The translations under genes and the position numbers were made by a program. Below the pieces are notes generated by a model that was given only the letters and a program-made list of their open reading frames with translations, was not told where the DNA came from and ran no database searches. A stretch of DNA of 47,164 nucleotides, taken from the NCBI GenBank assembly GCA_016218765.1, contig JACRCZ010000130.1:1-47164 (forward strand), in the 5' to 3' direction. Source of the stretch: Deltaproteobacteria bacterium (GTDB taxonomy: Bacteria; Myxococcota_A; Polyangia; DRWM01; JAAZOP01). This document shows positions 34,535 through 42,211 of the stretch, in pieces. The number at the start of each line of letters is the position of its first letter. Position 1 is the first letter of the stretch.

Positions 34535-34563
34535 CGGCCGGTATGCCCAGTCGGACGGGTCCG

Positions 34564-35670
34564 CTACTCGCGGACGTAGTGGCAGGTGTAGCCGCCGGGG
34601 TTGCGCACGAGGTAGTCCTGGTGGAACGCCTCGGCGGGGTAGAACGTGCCGGCGGGGACGATCTCCGTCGCCACCGGGTCCGGCCAGCGCCCCGAGGCCG
34701 CAGCCTCCGCGCGCGCCTGCTCCGCAACCCGCCGCTGCTCCTCGTCCCCGTAGAAGATCGCCGAGCGGTACTGCGAGCCGCGGTCGTTGCCCTGCCGGTT
34801 CGGCGTCGTCGGGTCGTGGAGCCGGAAGAACCAGCCCAGCAGGTCGAGGTAGCTCAGCCGCGCCGGGTCGAATGTCACGCGAACCGCCTCCGCGTGCCCG
34901 CTCCGCCCCGTGTGGACCGTCTCGTACGTCGGGTTCTCCGTCGTGCCCCCGGTGTATCCGACCTCGGTGTCGACCACGCCCGGGATGTTGCGGACGATGT
35001 CCTCCACCCCCCAGAAACACCCGCCGGCGACGATCGCGGTCTCGAGCGACGTCGAGTCCCCCTCCGCCCCGCCGCCGGGGCCTCCGCCCCCGTCCTCCGC
35101 CGCACCCGCGCCGCTCGCCCCCGGGAACAGCGCCGCAAACCGGCCGTAGCCCTCCGCCTCCAGGCGGTCGGCCGGGACGAAACGCAGCGCGGCCGAGTTG
35201 ACGCAGTAGCGCAGGCCGCCCGGCCCCGGCCCGTCGTCGAAGACGTGTCCCAGGTGCGAGTCGCCCTCCCGCGACCGCACCTCCGTCCGCCTCATCCCGT
35301 GGCTGTCGTCGCCCCGCTCCACCACGCTCGACTCGTCGATCGGGCGCGTGAAGCTCGGCCATCCCGTGCCGGAGTCGAACTTGTCCCGCGAGCTGAACAG
35401 CGGCTCGCCCGAGACCACGTCGACGTAGATCCCCGGCTCGTGGTTGTCCCAGTACTCGTTCCGGAACGCGGGCTCCGTGCCGCACTGCTGCGTCACGTGG
35501 TACTGCTCCTGCGTCAGCCGCGCCCGCAGCTCCTCGTCCGTCGGGCCGCCGGCGACGGGCTCCGCACTGGTGCCCGGCCTCACGGGCGACTTGCCGCATC
35601 CGACGAACAGGCCGACGGCCAGCGCGAGGACCGCCGGGGCGCTCCAGGCTTCCAGATCGGTCTCGAACAT
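34564..35670 (-). CDS. msrBA: exported methionine sulfoxide reductase MsrB-MsrA fusion
   Basis: The 368-residue protein reduces both epimers of methionine sulfoxide. It begins with a lipoprotein-like signal ([16 protein letters not shown]). The MsrB domain (about residues 45-170) contains [30 protein letters not shown] and catalytic RYCVNS. A Gly-rich linker ([14 protein letters not shown]) joins it to the MsrA domain (about 205-365), with catalytic [22 protein letters not shown] and [14 protein letters not shown]. The order is MsrB then MsrA, the reverse of the common MsrAB fusion. GGAGGAAGCG precedes ATG 35670. The periplasmic or outer-membrane location suggests repair of envelope proteins after oxidation. 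Confidence 0.92.
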   Translation of the reverse strand: MFETDLEAWSAPAVLALAVGLFVGCGKSPVRPGTSAEPVAGGPTDEELRARLTQEQYHVTQQCGTEPAFRNEYWDNHEPGIYVDVVSGEPLFSSRDKFDSGTGWPSFTRPIDESSVVERGDDSHGMRRTEVRSREGDSHLGHVFDDGPGPGGLRYCVNSAALRFVPADRLEAEGYGRFAALFPGASGAGAAEDGGGGPGGGAEGDSTSLETAIVAGGCFWGVEDIVRNIPGVVDTEVGYTGGTTENPTYETVHTGRSGHAEAVRVTFDPARLSYLDLLGWFFRLHDPTTPNRQGNDRGSQYRSAIFYGDEEQRRVAEQARAEAAASGRWPDPVATEIVPAGTFYPAEAFHQDYLVRNPGGYTCHYVRE

Positions 35671-35734
35671 CGCTTCCTCCGCGCGCCCGCCCCCGCTTCC
35701 GCGCGGAGAGGAACGTAAGCACGGCCGGGGGGAA

Positions 35735-35770
35735 AGTGCGGGAAGTGCGTGGAGTGCGGGAAGTGCGGGC
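35735..35770. repeat. four-copy 9-bp tandem repeat
   Basis: AGTGCGGGA, AGTGCGTGG, AGTGCGGGA and AGTGCGGGC follow each other in phase in the gap between msrBA and the next lipoprotein gene on the reverse strand. The meaning is unknown; it may be simple-sequence slippage. Confidence 0.75.
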
Positions 35771-35796
35771 AGCCGGGTCCCGGAAGAAACACGGGG

Positions 35797-36819
35797 TCAG
35801 CCGGGGCAGGCGGGAACGTCGCAGACGAAGCCGCCTGCGGGGTTGCGCCAGTCGGGGATGCACCAGCCGTCGGGGCAGTCGTCGCCGGTCACGCAGTCGC
35901 CGGGATAGCGGCAGAACTTGGACGACAGGGGAGGCGGGTCGAGCGCCGAACAGGGGTCGCGCACGCCGGCGCACAGGCCACCGGGCGCCCCGGTGCAGTC
36001 GGCGTCCGTGCGGCAGCCGACGGCGACGCAGCGGTTCACCGGAAAGCCCCAGGCGCCGGCCGGCACGCACAGTGACGCCGGGGGAGGGTCGGGACAGTCC
36101 GCGTTGGTCTCGCACTCGCGGCATGCGCACTCGTTGTGGGGCATGAGGAAGCCGGGGTAGACCTCCAGCGTGAGGTAGCAGTCGCATCCGGGATCGCAGT
36201 CGGACGAGTCGCGGCACTGGTCCATCTCCGGATTCGAGCTGGGGCTGCTCGCGGGCGCCGGCGGCGCGTAGACGCACGACCAGAGCCCCCCCGGCTCGTC
36301 GGGGATCCGCGCGCAGGAGCCGAAGGGGCAGTCGGGTTCCGCGAAGCACTCGGCCGAGCAGGGTGTCAGCCACGTCGCGATCCCGGCGCGTCGCGCCTCG
36401 CACTCGGAGCGGTACGGACTTCCCGGGCAGTCGCAGACGGTGACGGCCGGCTCTCCGGCGCAGGAGACGGGCGGCGCGGCGCACGCGCCGACGTAGTCGC
36501 TCGAACAGTACGGCGGCCCGGACTGGACGCAGAGGAGGCCGGGAAGGCAGCCGGGGGTCATGGCGGCTCCGCAGGGATCTCCGGGACCGGCGCCGTCCGT
36601 GTCTCCGTCGGCGGCCGTGTCCGTGGCCGTCTCGGCGTCGGTGGCCGCGTCCGCGTCCGCCTCCGCGCCCGCGTCGCCGGTCGCGTCCTGGTCCGCGGTC
36701 GCCTCGGCGTCGGTCCCGCCGTCGCCCCCGGCGGATTCGTAGCAACCGGCCAGGAAGACGGGCGGCAGAACGGCCAATACCCATGCCCTGGTTCGCGTTC
36801 GGAAGAGCGTCGTCGTCAT
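35797..36819 (-). CDS. Cys-rich lipoprotein with Asp/Ala-rich linker
   Basis: The 340-residue product has a long signal peptide (VLAVLPPVFLAGC lipobox), then an acidic low-complexity linker (about residues 33-78; TDAEATADQDATGDAG and similar). The remaining 260 residues carry about 34 Cys in short modules such as PDCPFGSC, QCRDSSDCDPGCDC, CRECETNADC and GDDCPDGWC, which fit disulphide-stabilised knot-like repeats. No enzyme motif was seen. AAGGAGG lies before ATG 36819. It belongs to the same style of envelope lipoproteins as the 8274-9338 and 30787-31551 proteins. Confidence 0.8.
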   Translation of the reverse strand: MTTTLFRTRTRAWVLAVLPPVFLAGCYESAGGDGGTDAEATADQDATGDAGAEADADAATDAETATDTAADGDTDGAGPGDPCGAAMTPGCLPGLLCVQSGPPYCSSDYVGACAAPPVSCAGEPAVTVCDCPGSPYRSECEARRAGIATWLTPCSAECFAEPDCPFGSCARIPDEPGGLWSCVYAPPAPASSPSSNPEMDQCRDSSDCDPGCDCYLTLEVYPGFLMPHNECACRECETNADCPDPPPASLCVPAGAWGFPVNRCVAVGCRTDADCTGAPGGLCAGVRDPCSALDPPPLSSKFCRYPGDCVTGDDCPDGWCIPDWRNPAGGFVCDVPACPG

Positions 36820-36924
36820 GCCGTCGTCCTCCTTCCCGGGCTGTCGTCGTTCCGACGTCGGACTCTGGCATGCGCGGCGCGACGCTTCAAGTCCGGGGAC
36901 CGGGGACCGGTGGGGGGAGCCGGG

Positions 36925-38469
36925 CTACGGCAGCCGCTCGATGCCCGGGATCTCGTACGCCCCGGAAAGGTACTCCTCGTCCGGCACGTAGATCCGCAGG
37001 ACCACGTAGAAGCGGCCGGCGGGCGCGGGGAGCCAGTTGACTCCGTCGGATTCCGGAGGCTCGCGTTGCAGGCGAATCGTCAGCGACCCGTCCTCGCCGA
37101 AGACCAGTCCGTCGGTCCGGTCGCCGATGGAATAGCGGTCGATCGGGTTGTCGACCAGCAGGTACGTGTCGAAGTCGTAGATCGTGAGCGACCAGAATGC
37201 CTGCGCCGGCGGCATGCGGCCGGCGGGGAACCGCAGCTCGTAGGCGTCGGTCCCGGACATCGGGTTGCCCTGGCCGTCCACGTTCGCCGTCGGGTAGCAT
37301 GCCTCCTCGGCGGTGTTCGCCCCGAGTCCCTTCACCGCCACCGCGGCCCGCAGGATGTAGTTGACGCCGAACGAACCCATGCCGGGAATCTCGCGGCTCC
37401 ACCCGTTGACCGTCGCGGCGCCGGACTCCGTCAGAGCCTTGACGAACTCCTTCGCGTCCTGGGCGGCGAAACGCAGCGCGTTGAGCTCCCGCTCGGTCAA
37501 CCGTGCCGGGTCGAAGGTCCAATCGCCGCCGAACCCGATGCGCCGGAAGCTGCTCGCGAGGAACATGTCCCGTGGCAGCGGCGGATTGACCCGCATGGCG
37601 TAGCCCATCAGCCGATAGAAATCGATCTCGTCCGCTCCCTCGAGCGACGGAGGCGGAACGAACGGCAGCTCGACCCGTGGCGGCGCCGCCTGCCCGGTGT
37701 GCTCGCTCAGCGTCTGCAGCCGGTACTGCTCCTGGACGGCGCGCAGGGCCGGGAGATCGTCGGGCCCGTCGACGAGCGTCCGTCCCAGGAGCCAGACCAG
37801 CGGCGTCGGCGATCGCAGGACGGCCAGCCCCTCGGGCGCCTCCCCCTCCCAGCCGGGTCCGGCGATCACGTACGACCCCGCTTCGGAACCCGTGGCGCGG
37901 GTCCCGACGTAGCCGAACGTGCTCGAATAGGCGTCGATGAGCTGGAACGAGTAGTAGCGGGCTCCCACGGCGGGCACGGACAGCACGACCGGCTCCGTGG
38001 TGAGGTCGAGCGAGGCGCTGGAGTACATCGTGTCGTTGTTGGGGGCCGGGACGGCCGTGTCTTCCGGTCCGGCCAGCTCGCTCATGTGGACCATGGTGTT
38101 GAACGGGACGCGGTCCGGGTTCCCTTCGTCGTAGATCGCCTTCCAGGTGCCCGCGTAGCTCACGGCAACCGGGAAGCCGAACAGGCAAGCGGCCACGGCG
38201 AGCCGGTACGCCGACCGATCGACGGTGGCCAGATCGCGCCGCGGGAAGATCGCGCGAAGCTCCAACTCGCCGAGCGGGGAGTCTGCGAACAGCCGGCCCA
38301 GCAGATCGTCCTCCTCGGCCGGCTCCGTCGCCCCTTCCCCGCCTTCGGTCGGCGTCGCCCCCTCCGTCCGTGCCCACCGTCCCGGGCCGCAACCCGCCCC
38401 TGCCGCCGCCGCGACCGATGCCAGAAACAGCACCCCGCCCACCGCACGAACGATCGGATGACTCGGCAT
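36925..38469 (-). CDS. DUF1254/DUF1214 domain lipoprotein
   Basis: The 514-residue protein begins with a lipoprotein signal (GGVLFLASVAAAAGAGC). Residues about 90-210 match DUF1254: VPFNTMVHMSELAGPEDTAV, APNNDTMYSSASLDLTTEP, ARYYSFQLIDAYSSTFGYVG. The C-terminal 120 residues match DUF1214: PPAQAFWSLTIYDFDTYLLV, YSIGDRTDGLVFGEDGSL and AGRFYVVLRIYVPDEEYLSG. Paired DUF1254/DUF1214 proteins are widespread in envelope fractions, without a settled function. The start at ATG 38469 follows GGGAGGTGAG, a strong ribosome binding site. Confidence 0.88.
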   Translation of the reverse strand: MPSHPIVRAVGGVLFLASVAAAAGAGCGPGRWARTEGATPTEGGEGATEPAEEDDLLGRLFADSPLGELELRAIFPRRDLATVDRSAYRLAVAACLFGFPVAVSYAGTWKAIYDEGNPDRVPFNTMVHMSELAGPEDTAVPAPNNDTMYSSASLDLTTEPVVLSVPAVGARYYSFQLIDAYSSTFGYVGTRATGSEAGSYVIAGPGWEGEAPEGLAVLRSPTPLVWLLGRTLVDGPDDLPALRAVQEQYRLQTLSEHTGQAAPPRVELPFVPPPSLEGADEIDFYRLMGYAMRVNPPLPRDMFLASSFRRIGFGGDWTFDPARLTERELNALRFAAQDAKEFVKALTESGAATVNGWSREIPGMGSFGVNYILRAAVAVKGLGANTAEEACYPTANVDGQGNPMSGTDAYELRFPAGRMPPAQAFWSLTIYDFDTYLLVDNPIDRYSIGDRTDGLVFGEDGSLTIRLQREPPESDGVNWLPAPAGRFYVVLRIYVPDEEYLSGAYEIPGIERLP

Positions 38470-38709
38470 CTCACCTCCCTTGCCGACTGCCGTCGTGGAA
38501 CCCTGCGCCGGCGCCCCGAGGAGTCGGGGCGAGCGCGCCGGCCGCGGAAGAGGACGCCGGCAGCCCCGACCCGCAGCCTGCGCGTCCGACCCGAAGACAC
38601 GTATGCGATGGCGACGCCCGGCGTCAAGGCCGCAGGAGGCCGCCTCGGGCGGTTGGCGGGCCCGGTCCGCGAGGAGTATCATCGCGTCGGGATCGAGCCC
38701 GGAGGCAGC

Positions 38710-39018
38710 GATGACGCACTCGGTGAATCGACTCGTCGGCCGTCCACGGGCGGAGGGAGCATGCCATCGTGCTGGCGGCCGGCGCCGCGGCGGCGGCATC
38801 GCCCTGTCCGGCGGGGAGCCCGGCGGTCGTCCCGCGCTGATGCTGCGCAACGCCGTCATCGCGGGGAACGCCCTGGGCGGGATCAGCGTCGGCGAGGGAG
38901 CGACTGCGGCCCTCGTGAACGTCGCTGTCGTCGGGACCGGTGGGACCTGCACCTCGCCGCCAATTCGCCGCTGGTCGACGCCGGGGATCCCGCCGTCGGA
39001 CCCCACAGCGGTTGTTGA
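38710..39018 (+). pseudogene. remnant of a beta-helix / choice-of-anchor Q type surface protein
   Basis: Two pieces in different frames resemble one protein type. In one frame (about 38790-38940) the translation reads GGGIALSGGEPGGRPALMLR, then NAVIAGNALGGISVGEGATA and ALVNVAVVGTGGT, the ladder style of right-handed beta-helix repeats. After about 38938 the similarity moves to another frame: WDLHLAANSPLVDAGDPAVG and a stop at 39018, like the DLHLxxxSPxxDAGDP end of such proteins. The middle and N terminus are missing, so this is a decayed fragment. The region 38470-38709 before it holds no gene I can support. Confidence 0.5.
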
Positions 39019-39025
39019 CGCTGCC

Positions 39026-40138
39026 ATGGAGGCCTTCCCGTACCCGCCGCGACCGCTCGCCCTCGCGCTCGCCCTTGCGCTCGCCGCCGGAGCGTGCGGC
39101 GGCCTGGGGAGCGCGCCGGTGCTCGCCGTGCGCGCCGTGGGGACGGTGCCGAACATCCCTCCCAGCACCGGACGGGACGTGGGCTTCAGCGCGATGCTCG
39201 ACGGGCGATCGGTCTGGGTGTTCGGGGACACGCTGTTCGTCGAGCCCGCCGCGGACGGCCTGCGCTGGCGCTCGAGCAGCTGGTCGTGGACGACGGACGC
39301 CGACTCGAGCGACGGCGTGGGGCCGTTCGAGCACGCGATGGGGAGCGACGATCGTCCTTTGCAGCTCCTGCCGCACACCGCCGAGGAGCTGGCGTGGAAC
39401 CTGGCGCACGAAGGGGAGGGCTGCACCGCGGGCGACCTGTGCGGGTCCCGGCTCACGCCCTGGCCGCAGGCGGTCGTGAGCGCGCCCGACGGGGGGAGCG
39501 CGCTGGTCTTCTACGCGGACATGGAGACGGGCATGGGGACGGGGGACGGGGAGGGCGGCTGGGACTTCCGCGCGATCGGCGGCTCGGTCGCCGTGTGGGC
39601 GGACCCCGGCGCGCCGGCCTCGCGAGTTCTCCCGCCGCTGTTCGGGCGCGAGGAGCCTTCCTGGGGCGCCGCGGCCGTGCGGGTCGACGACCTGGTGTAC
39701 GCCTATGCCTGCGAGCCGGGCTGCCGGGTCGCGCGCGTGCCGTTCGAGCGGGCCGGGGAGCGGGGCGAGTGGACGTTCTGGGACGGCGCGGGGTGGAGCG
39801 CCGATTGGCGCCGCGCGGTCGCCGTCTTCGACGGCGCGCCGTTGTTCAGCGTGCACTGGAGCGGCTACTTCGGCGCCTTCGTGGCCTTCTACATGCCGCC
39901 GGCCGAGGAAGAGATCGTCCTGCGCACGGCGCCGGCGCCGCAGGGCCCGTGGTCGGGTCCGCGGCGGGTCGGCCGGGGCGAGCCCGGGCAGGGCGGCGCC
40001 TGGGACTATGCGTTGATCGCGCACCCGGAGCTTGCGCGCGAAGGCGGCCGCATCGAGATCCTGAGCTACACGCGCCCCACCGGCTTCCTGGCCTCCGAGA
40101 CGCCCCTGCTCGAGGTGGAGTTCGCCTCCGTGCCTTGA
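39026..40138 (+). CDS. DUF4185-like lipoprotein
   Basis: The 370-residue product has a signal peptide (LALALALALAAGAC) with a lipobox AGAC. The mature part starts GTVPNIPPSTGRDVGFSAML, then SVWVFGDTLF, the typical opening of DUF4185 proteins, which look like five-bladed propeller carbohydrate-related proteins. Later blades are suggested by ALVFYADMETGMGTGDGEGG, VWADPGAPAS, WGAAAVRVDDLVYAYACEPG, LFSVHWSGYFGAFVAFYMPP and RIEILSYTRPTGF. ATG 39026 has no clear ribosome binding site. It follows a decayed beta-helix gene directly. Confidence 0.7.
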   Translation: MEAFPYPPRPLALALALALAAGACGGLGSAPVLAVRAVGTVPNIPPSTGRDVGFSAMLDGRSVWVFGDTLFVEPAADGLRWRSSSWSWTTDADSSDGVGPFEHAMGSDDRPLQLLPHTAEELAWNLAHEGEGCTAGDLCGSRLTPWPQAVVSAPDGGSALVFYADMETGMGTGDGEGGWDFRAIGGSVAVWADPGAPASRVLPPLFGREEPSWGAAAVRVDDLVYAYACEPGCRVARVPFERAGERGEWTFWDGAGWSADWRRAVAVFDGAPLFSVHWSGYFGAFVAFYMPPAEEEIVLRTAPAPQGPWSGPRRVGRGEPGQGGAWDYALIAHPELAREGGRIEILSYTRPTGFLASETPLLEVEFASVP

Positions 40139-40212
40139 CGCGCCGACGGATCCCCCCGTTCGTCCCGGTCCCTCGTCCCGGCGACGACGGTGGCGTGCAG
40201 TTGCTGCTTCCT

Positions 40213-40288
<76 letters not shown>

Positions 40289-40311
40289 ACGGCCGCTCTC
40301 GGCCGGGCAGC

Positions 40312-40339
40312 ATCATACCCACGGGGGGTCGGAGCGCAA
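40312..40339 (-). promoter_or_regulatory. promoter of tRNA-Ala
   Basis: On the reverse strand TTGCGC (40339-40334) and TATGAT (40317-40312) are spaced by 16 bp, about 24 bp before the mature tRNA 5' end. An inverted repeat GGCCG...CGGCC lies between promoter and tRNA. Confidence 0.55.
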
Positions 40340-40384
40340 GGGAAATGTCGACCGGGGCGACGCCGTTGAGCCCGCAGTTCCCAG

Positions 40385-40414
40385 ATGACATCCTCGCGGC
40401 GCGGGGTGTAACCT
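40385..40414 (+). promoter_or_regulatory. candidate promoter of the 40439-44311 gene group
   Basis: ATGACA (40385-40390), five of six bases of the -35 consensus, and TAACCT (40409-40414) are spaced by 18 bp. The first gene starts 25 nt downstream with GGAAGGG before its ATG. Confidence 0.4.
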
Positions 40415-40438
40415 CCCCCCGCGCGCGGAAGGGCACGG

Positions 40439-40645
40439 ATGCGCATGACGTTCGATCAACGGTTCGACGAGGAGCGGACGCGCTACGGGTTGCGCGCCTG
40501 CTGCGAGGACTGCGCACAGTTCGTGCCCGAGGACGGATCGTGCGCCCACCGGTTCCCCAACCGGGAGCACCGGCGGGCCTGGTGGGACGCGCTGCGGGAG
40601 GGCCAGGATGTCGTCTTCTGCAAGGACTTCGAATCCGCCGCCTGA
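40439..40645 (+). CDS. small Cys-rich (zinc-ribbon-like) protein
   Basis: This 68-residue protein has CCEDCAQFVPEDGSCAHRFP and a last Cys in VVFCKDFE, a spacing that could hold one metal ion or a cluster; no disulphide export signal is present, so it is probably cytoplasmic. GGAAGGG sits 5 nt before ATG 40439; ATG 40445 is also possible. The following gene starts inside its last 38 bp. I do not know a characterised relative. Confidence 0.65.
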   Translation: MRMTFDQRFDEERTRYGLRACCEDCAQFVPEDGSCAHRFPNREHRRAWWDALREGQDVVFCKDFESAA

Positions 40646-41177
40646 GCGACGCAAGACCGTCGCCGTCGTCGGCTCGGCCTCGCCCAACGCCGAGGTGCTG
40701 GTCATGGCGGCGCAGGTCGGCGCCATCGTCCGCCGCCTGGGCCTCAACCTGGTCTGCGGCGGCCTCGCCGGCGTCATGGCCGCCGCCTGCCGCGGCTTCC
40801 AGGAAGCCAAGGCCGGCCAGCCCCCGGGCCCCGTCGCCGTCGGCATCCTCCCCGGCGACGATCCGGCCGCCGCCAACCCGTGGGTCGACGCCGCCGTCGC
40901 CACCGGCCTCGGCTTCGCCCGCAACGCCGTCGTCGTGCGCTCGGCCGACGCCGTCGTCGCCGTCGGCGGCGGGGCCGGGACACTGTCCGAGGTCGCGTTC
41001 GCCTGGCAGACCAACCGCCCGATCGTGGCCCTGGTTCCCTCCGGCGGCTGGTCCCAGATCCTGGCCGGCGACCGCATCGACGACCGGCGTCCCGACACCG
41101 TGATCGCCGCGCAGACGATCGAAGAGGTCGAGGCCGCCCTGCGCCAGGTTCTCGGCCTGGGCGCCCCTTCCGCCTGA
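40608..41177 (+). CDS. TIGR00725/LOG-like Rossmann-fold protein
   Basis: The 189-residue product has the fold shared with LOG (cytokinin-activating) and DprA-like proteins: TVAVVGSASPNAEVLVMAAQ, LGLNLVCGGLAGVMAAACRG, AVGILPGDDP, then ADAVVAVGGGAGTLSEVAFA, the PGGxGTxxE-type motif in the GGGAGTLSE form used by the TIGR00725 subfamily. The function of that subfamily is not known; nucleotide binding is likely. The ATG at 40608 overlaps the previous gene by 38 bp and follows GGGAGGG by 6 nt. Confidence 0.85.
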   Translation: MSSSARTSNPPPERRKTVAVVGSASPNAEVLVMAAQVGAIVRRLGLNLVCGGLAGVMAAACRGFQEAKAGQPPGPVAVGILPGDDPAAANPWVDAAVATGLGFARNAVVVRSADAVVAVGGGAGTLSEVAFAWQTNRPIVALVPSGGWSQILAGDRIDDRRPDTVIAAQTIEEVEAALRQVLGLGAPSA

Positions 41178-41207
41178 GCGCGTCGCATCCGCTCGCCGGG
41201 CGACGAC

Positions 41208-42197
41208 ATGGATCTCGCCGAACGCTTCCTCGCCCAGCCCGCCCTCGACGACCTCGTGCCCCGCGCGGCGCGCGTCCTGGTCGCCGTCTCCGGGGGCGGC
41301 GACTCCATCGCCCTGCTCCACCTGCTCGCGTCCGCGGCCCCCGGCAAGGGGTGGACGGTCGAGGCGGTCTGTGTCGACCACCGCACGAGGCCGGGGACGG
41401 CGGACGAGGCGCGGTTCGTCGCCGAGGTGTGCGCGGGGCTGGGCGTGCCCTTCCACGCGGTCGCGCTGCCGGGGGAGTCCGCGGCGTCGTCCGAGGACGC
41501 GCTCCGTCGCGCCCGGCGGGAAGCGCTGGCGGCGGCGGCCCGCGCTCGCGGCGCCTCCCGGGTCGCCCTGGGGCACCAGGCCGACGACGTGATCGAGACG
41601 ATGGCGATGCGCCTTCTGCGCGGCGCGGGGCTCGACGGCCTGGGCGGGATTCCGCCGCGCACGGGCGGCTTTGTCCGTCCGCTGCTGCCCTTCCGCCGCG
41701 CGGAGCTGCGGCGCTGGCTGGAAACTCGCGGCCTCGCGTGGGTCGAGGATCCGACCAACGAGGACGTCCGGAAGCTCCGCGCCCGCGTCCGACATCTGGT
41801 CCTCCCCGCGCTGCGCCGCTTCTCCCCCGCCATCGACGAAGGGCTGCTCGCCGCGGCCGGCGCGATCCAGCGCGCGCGCGAGCTCCTGGAGGTCTGGGAC
41901 GCCGGGTGGCTCGCGGACCGCGCCGTGACGACCGCGGACGGCCTGGAGCTGCCGCGGGCCGCGCTCCGGGAGGAGCCGCCGGTCTCTCGCGGGCGTCTCA
42001 TCCGGCGCGCCGCCGAGCGCCTCGGTCTCGCGCGCAGACGACTCGGACGGGCCTGCCTCGAGGAAGTGCTGGGAGTGCTCGAGCGCGGGGCGCCCGGCGC
42101 CGCGGCCCCGCTGCCCTGCGGGCTGGAGGCCGCGTGCGAGGGTGATGTGCTGCGTCTTCGCCGCAAGGGGCTTGCCCGGGAGCGCGACGGCGTGTAG
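41208..42197 (+). CDS. tilS: tRNA(Ile)-lysidine synthase
   Basis: TilS attaches lysine to the wobble cytidine of tRNA-Ile(CAU), so that it reads AUA. The 329-residue protein has the PP-loop VLVAVSGGGDSIALLHLL (about residues 23-40), VCVDHRTRPGTADEARFVAE, VALGHQADDVIETMAMRLLR, GLGGIPPRTGGFVRPLLPF, and the WVEDPTNEDVRKLRARVRH segment, all typical of TilS. It is a short form: the C-terminal domain of longer homologues is reduced. It probably belongs to the same transcription unit as the genes before and after it. Confidence 0.92.
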   Translation: MDLAERFLAQPALDDLVPRAARVLVAVSGGGDSIALLHLLASAAPGKGWTVEAVCVDHRTRPGTADEARFVAEVCAGLGVPFHAVALPGESAASSEDALRRARREALAAAARARGASRVALGHQADDVIETMAMRLLRGAGLDGLGGIPPRTGGFVRPLLPFRRAELRRWLETRGLAWVEDPTNEDVRKLRARVRHLVLPALRRFSPAIDEGLLAAAGAIQRARELLEVWDAGWLADRAVTTADGLELPRAALREEPPVSRGRLIRRAAERLGLARRRLGRACLEEVLGVLERGAPGAAAPLPCGLEAACEGDVLRLRRKGLARERDGV

Positions 42198-42211
42198 GAA
42201 GTCCGGAGCGC

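Noticed and set aside
36136..39018. 960-residue open frame on the plus strand
   Set aside because: It lies antisense to the Cys-rich lipoprotein and the DUF1254 protein, is dominated by Arg, Ala, Gly and Val, and has no recognisable motif. High GC makes such frames common. Only its last 25 codons carry a meaningful signal, used for the decayed beta-helix gene.
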